Source: Onthophagus taurus (taxonomy: Eukaryota > Arthropoda > Insecta > Coleoptera > Scarabaeidae). From it: 64,000 nt of DNA. Numbering within the stretch: the first letter of the stretch is position 1; every line of letters begins with the position of its first letter. A model generated the notes under the pieces. It saw nothing but the letters and a program-made list of their open reading frames with translations, was not told where the DNA came from and did not search any database. A program made the position numbers and the translations under genes. The stretch is taken from assembly GCF_036711975.1 (NCBI RefSeq), contig NC_091970.1, positions 1,185,501 through 1,249,500 on the forward strand, read 5' to 3'. Below are positions 59,328 to 64,000 of this stretch, one piece after another.

Positions 59328-60009
59328 ATGTACGCAGCAGCTGGTGGTGCAAGTTTAGCAAGTCGTCAAGCACGACAACGTCAAAGACAAAATAAAAAAG
59401 CCCAATTACAAAAAGCGAGTCAAAAGGCAACTGAATTAATACCAAAACCACCTCAAGCAAAACAATTTCATAATTACACCGACCAAAACGTTCCGAAACT
59501 ATCTCGAGTTGAACGAAACGCGTTAAAACCGCCACAAGCGGCGCCTCACGAACGAAGACACAGCACGTCGAATTATCATTTAAAAGAACCATCGAGAGCT
59601 CGAATCCGGGAAAGTCCTTCAATATGTATCCCAGTTGTTCCAAATCACCATCATCACCATCAAAACCAAAAGGATTCAGTACAACCTTTAAGTCCGTGTA
59701 CGTTAGTTCAACAAAATCACGTTCCGGTGCCACATTCACCTTCGGTTCAAAGTCAATTACCACAGATTACGATACCGGAAGGAGGAGACAAATCGTCGTT
59801 GGAGAGAAGATGCAGTTTCGTACGGCAAGTGGAGGAAATGGAGAAGGTTACCACGGAGGGTGGTGGTGGAGGGAACGTTTTGGATAGATGCAATCATATT
59901 TGTAACTTTGAAATTAAGGAGAAAGCTTGGGAGAATAACGTTGGGACTACTTATTATACGGAGTATGATAAATCGACGTTTGGTAGTTGGGATTATCCGT
60001 TTAGTGAGG
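59328..60009 (+). CDS. First coding exon of an unrecognised basic, Gln/Pro/His-rich protein (partial)
   Basis: The ATG (context AAAATGT) opens 227 codons ending at AGTGAG|GTAAAA. The protein starts MYAAAGGASLASRQARQRQR, a highly basic Gln/Arg/Lys segment (residues about 13-40). It continues with Pro/Ser-rich low complexity, a His run (residues about 105-110), SLERRCSFVRQVEEMEKV (an Arg-rich site resembling a basophilic kinase target), a Gly run, then a more ordered end (EKAWENNVGTTYYTEYDK, STFGSWDYPFSE). GC content and codon use are higher than in the flanks. Without the splice, a TAA follows at 60030. Downstream exons are not found in the window. Such an extended N-terminus could precede a channel, transporter or scaffold, but that is not shown. 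Confidence 0.7.
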
Positions 60010-60149
60010 TAAAATTTTTTTATTATGAGTAAAACGATTTGGTTATGTTATTTTGGAACACCCTCGAGACATGTCAATGTTGTTTATCACATTTCAAAGC
60101 TCACAATTTACACTCGAATAAAAAAAGGGAGTTAAAACTTTTCCGTTAA

Positions 60150-60425
60150 ATAAATTTTCCGCTTTGTGTGTACTTCCAATTAGCAATTCGACCAACTTAA
60201 GATTTGCGTTTCGTTTCGTTTTAACGGTCGCGCCTTTATACGTTGCCATAACTCAGTTCCGAGGACGTAACCGGGTCCGAGCTTTGAGCTTTCGCCAGCG
60301 TTACCGAGTTATAGCTAGTCGACGACGCAAAGTGCCCCGCGAATTAATTATTAAAACCTCGCATGCCTTATTTAACCCCGACTTGGTAAACGTCTGACCC
60401 AATTTCAAAATCGTCCGTTTAAATT
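60150..60425. other. GC-richer intronic block
   Basis: CCATAACTCAGTTCCGAGGA near 60247 and CGTTACCGAGTTATAGCTAG near 60299 are partly inverted to each other. The rest (TCGACGACGCAAAGTGCCCC) is CpG-rich. A 77-codon ORF (60164-60397) matches nothing. Confidence 0.35.
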
Positions 60426-60489
60426 GCATGTTCGAGTTTTCTTTTATAATGTATGTACAGAAAAACCTCGATATTACTAACTAACACTA

Positions 60490-60602
60490 GCATTAGAACT
60501 AACACTAGACCTAGAACTAGAAACATTCGGGTTTAGCCGCACGTCTCTTAAGACGGTTAAACCCGAATGATTCTAGTTCTAGGTATAGTGTTAGTTCTAG
60601 TT
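60490..60602. repeat. Near-perfect hairpin, about 49-bp arms
   Basis: The left arm (60490-60539: ATTAGAACTAACACTAGACC ... ACATTCGGGTTTAGCCG) pairs with the right arm (60554-60602) with only a few mismatches, around a 14-nt loop (CACGTCTCTTAAGA). It looks like a tiny MITE. Related half-copies lie at about 3120-3155 (CACTAGAACTAACAC) and 8436-8492 (GGGCTAAACCCGAAAC, ACTAGAACCT). Confidence 0.85.
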
Positions 60603-60655
60603 TTACACTAAAACTGTCACTTCATAATAAGATCCTATTTAATCCTAACAAAATT

Positions 60656-62905
60656 CCTGAAAAAAGGTATTAAAGAAAACACTGTCATATTTGCAAATAT
60701 AAAATGACGTAAGATTTTCAAAAAATCATATCATCTCTATTTTTAATGGTAATGATATCATGTATATGTTAAATTAAAGCTTGGAGATTGTAGTTTATGA
60801 TATGATATAAAAACTATATGATAATATTAATAAAATTTCCTGAAAAAAGGTATTAAAGAAAACACTGTCAAATTTGCAAATATAAAATGACATCATATTT
60901 TCAAAAAATCGTATCATCTCTATTTTTAATGGTAATGATATGATGTATATGTTAAATTAAAGCTTGGAGATTCTAGTTTATGATATGATATAAAAACTAT
61001 ATGATAATATTAATAAAATTTCCTGAAAAAAAGGTATTAAAGAAAACACTGTCAAATTTGCAAATATAAAATGACATCAATTTTCAAAAAATCGTATCAT
61101 CTCTATTTTTAATGGTAATAATATGGTGTATATGTTAAATTAAAGCTTGGAGATTCTAGTTTATGATATGATATAAAAACTATATGATAATATTAATAAA
61201 ATTTCCTGAAAAAAGGTATTAAAGAAAAGACTGTCAAATTCGCAAATATAAAATGACGTCATATATTCAAAAAATCATATCATCTCTATTTTTAATGGTA
61301 ATGATATGATATATATGTTAAATTAAAGCTTGGAGATTGTAGTTTATGATATGATAGAAAAACTATATGATAATATTAATAAAATTTCCTGAAAAGAGGT
61401 ATTAAAGAAAACACTGTCTAATTTGCAAATATAAAATGACGTCATATATTCAAAAAATCATATCATCTCTATTTTTAATGGTAATGATATGATATATATG
61501 TTAAATTAAAGCTTGGAGATTGTAGTTTATGATATGATAGAAAAACTATATGATAATATTAATAAAATTTCCTGAAAAGAGGTATTAAAGAAAACACTGT
61601 CTAATTTGCAAATATAAAATGACATCATATTTACAAAAAATCGTATCATCTCTATTTTTAATGGTAATGATATGATGTATATGTTAAATTAAAGCTTGAA
61701 GATTCTAGTTTATGATATGATATAAAAACTATATGATAATATTAATAAAATTTCCTGAAAAAAGGTATTAAAGAAAACACTGTCAAATTTGCAAATATAA
61801 AATGACACCATATTTTCAAAAAATCGTATCATCTCTATTTTTAATGGTAATGATATGATGTATATGTTAAATTAAAGCTTGGAGATTCTAGTTTATGATA
61901 TGATATAAAAACTATATGATAATATTAATAAAATTTCCTGAAAAAGCTATTACAGAAAACACTGTCAAATTTGCAAATATAAAATGACATCATATTGTCA
62001 AAAAATCGTATCATCTCTATTTTTAATGGTAATGATATGATATATATGTTAAATTAAAGCTTGGAGATTGTAGTTTATGATATGATATAAAAACTATATG
62101 ATAATATTAATAAAATTTCCTGAAAAAAGGTATTACAGAAAACACTGTCAAATTTGCAAATATAAAATGACATCATATTTTCAAAAAATCGTATCATCTC
62201 TATTTTTAATGGTAATTATATGGTGTATATGTTAAATTAAAGCTTGGAGATCCTAGTTTATGATATGATATAAAAACTATATGATAATATTAATAAAATT
62301 TCCTGAAAAAGCTATTACAGAAAACACTGTCAAATTTGCAAATATAAAATGACATCGTATTGTCAAAAAATCGTATCATCTCTATTTTTAATGGTAATGA
62401 TATGATATATATGTTAAATTAAAGCTTGGAGATTGTAGTTTATGATATGATATAAAAACTATATGATAATATTAATAAAATTTCCTGAAAAAAGCTATTA
62501 CAGAAAACACTGTCAAATTTGCAAATATAAAATGACATCATATTTTCAAAAAATCGTATCATCTCTATTTTTAATGGTAATGATATGATGTATATGTTAA
62601 ATTAAAGCTTGGAGATTCTAGTTTATGATATGATATAAAAACTATATGATAATATTAATAAAATTTCCTGAAAAAAGGTATTAAAGAAAACACTGTCAAA
62701 TTTGCAAATATAAAATGACATCAATTTTCAAAAAATCGTATCATCTCTATTTTTAATGGTAATGATATGGTGTATATGTTAAATTAAAGCTTGGAGATTC
62801 TAGTTTATGATATGATATAAAAACTATATGATAATATTAATAAAATTTCCTGAAAAAAGGTATTAAAGAAAACTGTCAAATTTGCAAACATAAAATGACG
62901 TCAAA
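60656..62905. repeat. 183-bp satellite, about 12 copies
   Basis: CCTGAAAA starts at 60656, 60839, 61022, 61205, 61388, 61571, 61754, 61937, 62119, 62302, 62484, 62667 and 62849, so spacings are 183 or 182. Units contain CACTGTCAAATTTGCAAATA, AATCGTATCATCTCTATTTT and TTAAATTAAAGCTTGGAGAT. Two or more subtypes (GAGATTGTAG against GAGATTCTAG; AAAGAGGTATT against AAGCTATTAC) are interspersed. Confidence 0.97.
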
Positions 62906-62974
62906 TATATTTATTGAAAAAGACACTTTGTTAAAATAACAATAACACATTAATTTAACAATTTAAATTATAAA

Positions 62975-63520
62975 TAAATAATTTCATTAATAATATTTCA
63001 ATAAAAATTAGTTATTTTTAAATTTGATAAAATTGAGGTTGGTAGCCCTTCCTATCATTTCGATTTTTTGACAGAAGCGGTTTCTTGTCAAGTTTTAATT
63101 AACTTATTATTAATTATCTAATTATTAAGTGTTTTATTATGTTTATTCTTCACGAATCGATCCTTTTTAGTTACAACTCAGTAAGTAAATAGTTTTTATC
63201 GACTTGAAATTCTTTTCCAAAATAATCTTTGCTTTAATTAATCTTGGGTTTAGATTAAAAGAAATTACCAAGATTTTTGGTTTTATTAATGTAATTATTA
63301 CTTCAATTTGTTAGTTTAATAACAATTCAAATTATAAATTAATAATTTCATCAATAATATTTCCCTAAAAATTAGTTATTTTGAAATTTGATAAAATTGA
63401 GGTTGGTAGCCCTTCCTATCATTTCAATTTTTTGACAGACGGTTTCTTGTCATTTCTTATTAAGTGTTTCATTATGTTTATTCTTCACGAATCAATATAA
63501 CTCAGAAAGTAAATTATTTT
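62975..63520. repeat. Direct duplication, about 370-bp spacing
   Basis: About 62975-63190 and 63340-63510 share AAAATTGAGGTTGGTAGCCC, TTCCTATCATTTC and ATTATGTTTATTCTTCACGA. Confidence 0.85.
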
Positions 63521-63790
63521 TATGACTTTTTTGACAAAATACTTGGTTTTTATATCGAGGTTTTACTGTATTTGAAAAATGAAGGTACTTTTACTTTAAT
63601 CGTTGGGTATAATCAATTAAAAGGCTTCCTACAAATAAAAAGGTATCGAAAAGGATTTATTTTTTTGATTGTTGATGTTAACAAAGAAAAAATTTGTTTT
63701 AAACAGAAATTGAATTTACGAAAAACGTCGTTTTATTATCACCATAAGTACTACCACTGTGAGTTGGGGAGTGAGATAAAAAATGATTAA
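63464..63790 (+). CDS. Doubtful 108-codon ORF
   Basis: It starts inside the 3' copy of the duplication at 62975-63520 (codons from MFHYVYSSRINI onward) and runs to TAA at 63788-63790. The product is Lys/Tyr/Phe/Ile-rich, as expected from AT-rich DNA, and matches nothing I know. It is included only because it is the longest ORF near the right edge. Confidence 0.15.
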   Translation: MFHYVYSSRINITQKVNYFYDFFDKILGFYIEVLLYLKNEGTFTLIVGYNQLKGFLQIKRYRKGFIFLIVDVNKEKICFKQKLNLRKTSFYYHHKYYHCELGSEIKND

Positions 63791-63833
63791 GAGATTAGAT
63801 CCAGGATAGAATAAAATAAAAAAATACATAAAA

Positions 63834-64000
63834 ATGGGATACAAACTAATTCAACGTGGGGCCATCACCTATAATATGACCAATATACCGTTATTATTTA
63901 GAATCGAAAAAATCACGGAACATATCATAACTACAAAAGATAACTCTGTAATATTGAAAGTCCACGTAGATATTAGTTTACAACAAGAAATGAAACGACG
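63834..64000 (+). CDS. Unrecognised ORF running off the right edge (partial)
   Basis: An ATG at 63834 opens a frame that stays free of stops for 55 codons to the window end (MGYKLIQRGAITYNM..., then LLFRIEKITEHIITTKDNS and LKVHVDISLQQEMKRR). Composition is less AT-driven than in the surrounding ORFs, so it may be a real exon or a mobile-element gene. No family was recognised. Confidence 0.35.
   Translation, partial: MGYKLIQRGAITYNMTNIPLLFRIEKITEHIITTKDNSVILKVHVDISLQQEMKR

Noticed and set aside
59323..59763. 146-codon minus-strand ORF opposite the 59328 coding exon
   Set aside because: It is antisense to a better frame with start, donor and coding-like composition. Its Val/Leu-rich product mirrors the Gln/Asn-rich sense strand.
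1..64000. tRNA, rRNA or riboswitch genes
   Set aside because: Reading for the T-loop word GGTTCGAATCC and related forms gave no cloverleaf, and no rRNA-like stretch was seen. A tRNAscan-SE or Infernal run would settle it.

Overview
This window is AT-rich nuclear DNA from an insect. The evidence is spliced genes with GT-AG introns, animal gene families, several different satellite arrays, and many mariner-type (TA target, CAGGGTG ends) foldback elements. I cannot fix the order from sequence alone. Real coding sequence is only a few percent of the window; most of the rest is repeats and intron-like DNA. No CRISPR array, rRNA, recognisable tRNA or bacterial-type operon was seen.

1-13.5 kb is the gene-bearing part. 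A satellite with a higher-order structure (1-3085) abuts the 3' end of a minus-strand AIG1/ADTRP-family gene (3301-5191). That gene has two shared downstream exons and a scattered set of alternative or duplicated first exons (4695-4853, 5030-5191, a truncated copy near 7237-7341, and 8924-9097). A single-coding-exon CRAL-TRIO lipid-transfer protein (10125-10964, plus strand) follows, then a four-exon MTHFD2-type methylenetetrahydrofolate dehydrogenase/cyclohydrolase (11953-13359, plus strand). Small palindromic elements and a 122-bp tandem repeat lie among the AIG1 first exons.

13.7-23.1 kb holds a 4.2-kb foldback element (14374-18600) with arms of about 0.9 kb, a four-exon gene for an unrecognised 188-residue two-pass membrane protein (19551-20273, minus strand), a 4-copy tandem repeat (20719-22290), and a GC-richer stretch that looks like a promoter plus non-coding first exon ending in a good splice donor (about 22460-23096).

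23-59 kb has no recognisable intact gene and reads like a long intron or gene desert. It contains an Hsp70 pseudogene fragment, a possible short exon at 26358-26456, mariner-like and LINE remnants, nested foldback elements (31516-33938, 39861-41556, 47245-48308), a large inverted repeat with mirrored ORFs (46135-48980), a 277-bp satellite (35131-37860) whose degenerate relative lies inverted at 28.0-30.6 kb, and a 363-bp satellite (53750-58160) that keeps exactly the same period in every unit checked.

59.3-64 kb has a well-formed first coding exon of an unrecognised basic, Gln/Pro/His-rich protein (59328-60009, plus strand), a near-perfect hairpin (60490-60602), a 183-bp satellite (60656-62905), and an ORF running off the right edge. 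The genes do not form a pathway. The main biological points are the split-active-site first-exon array of the AIG1 gene and the density of palindromic and tandem DNA.
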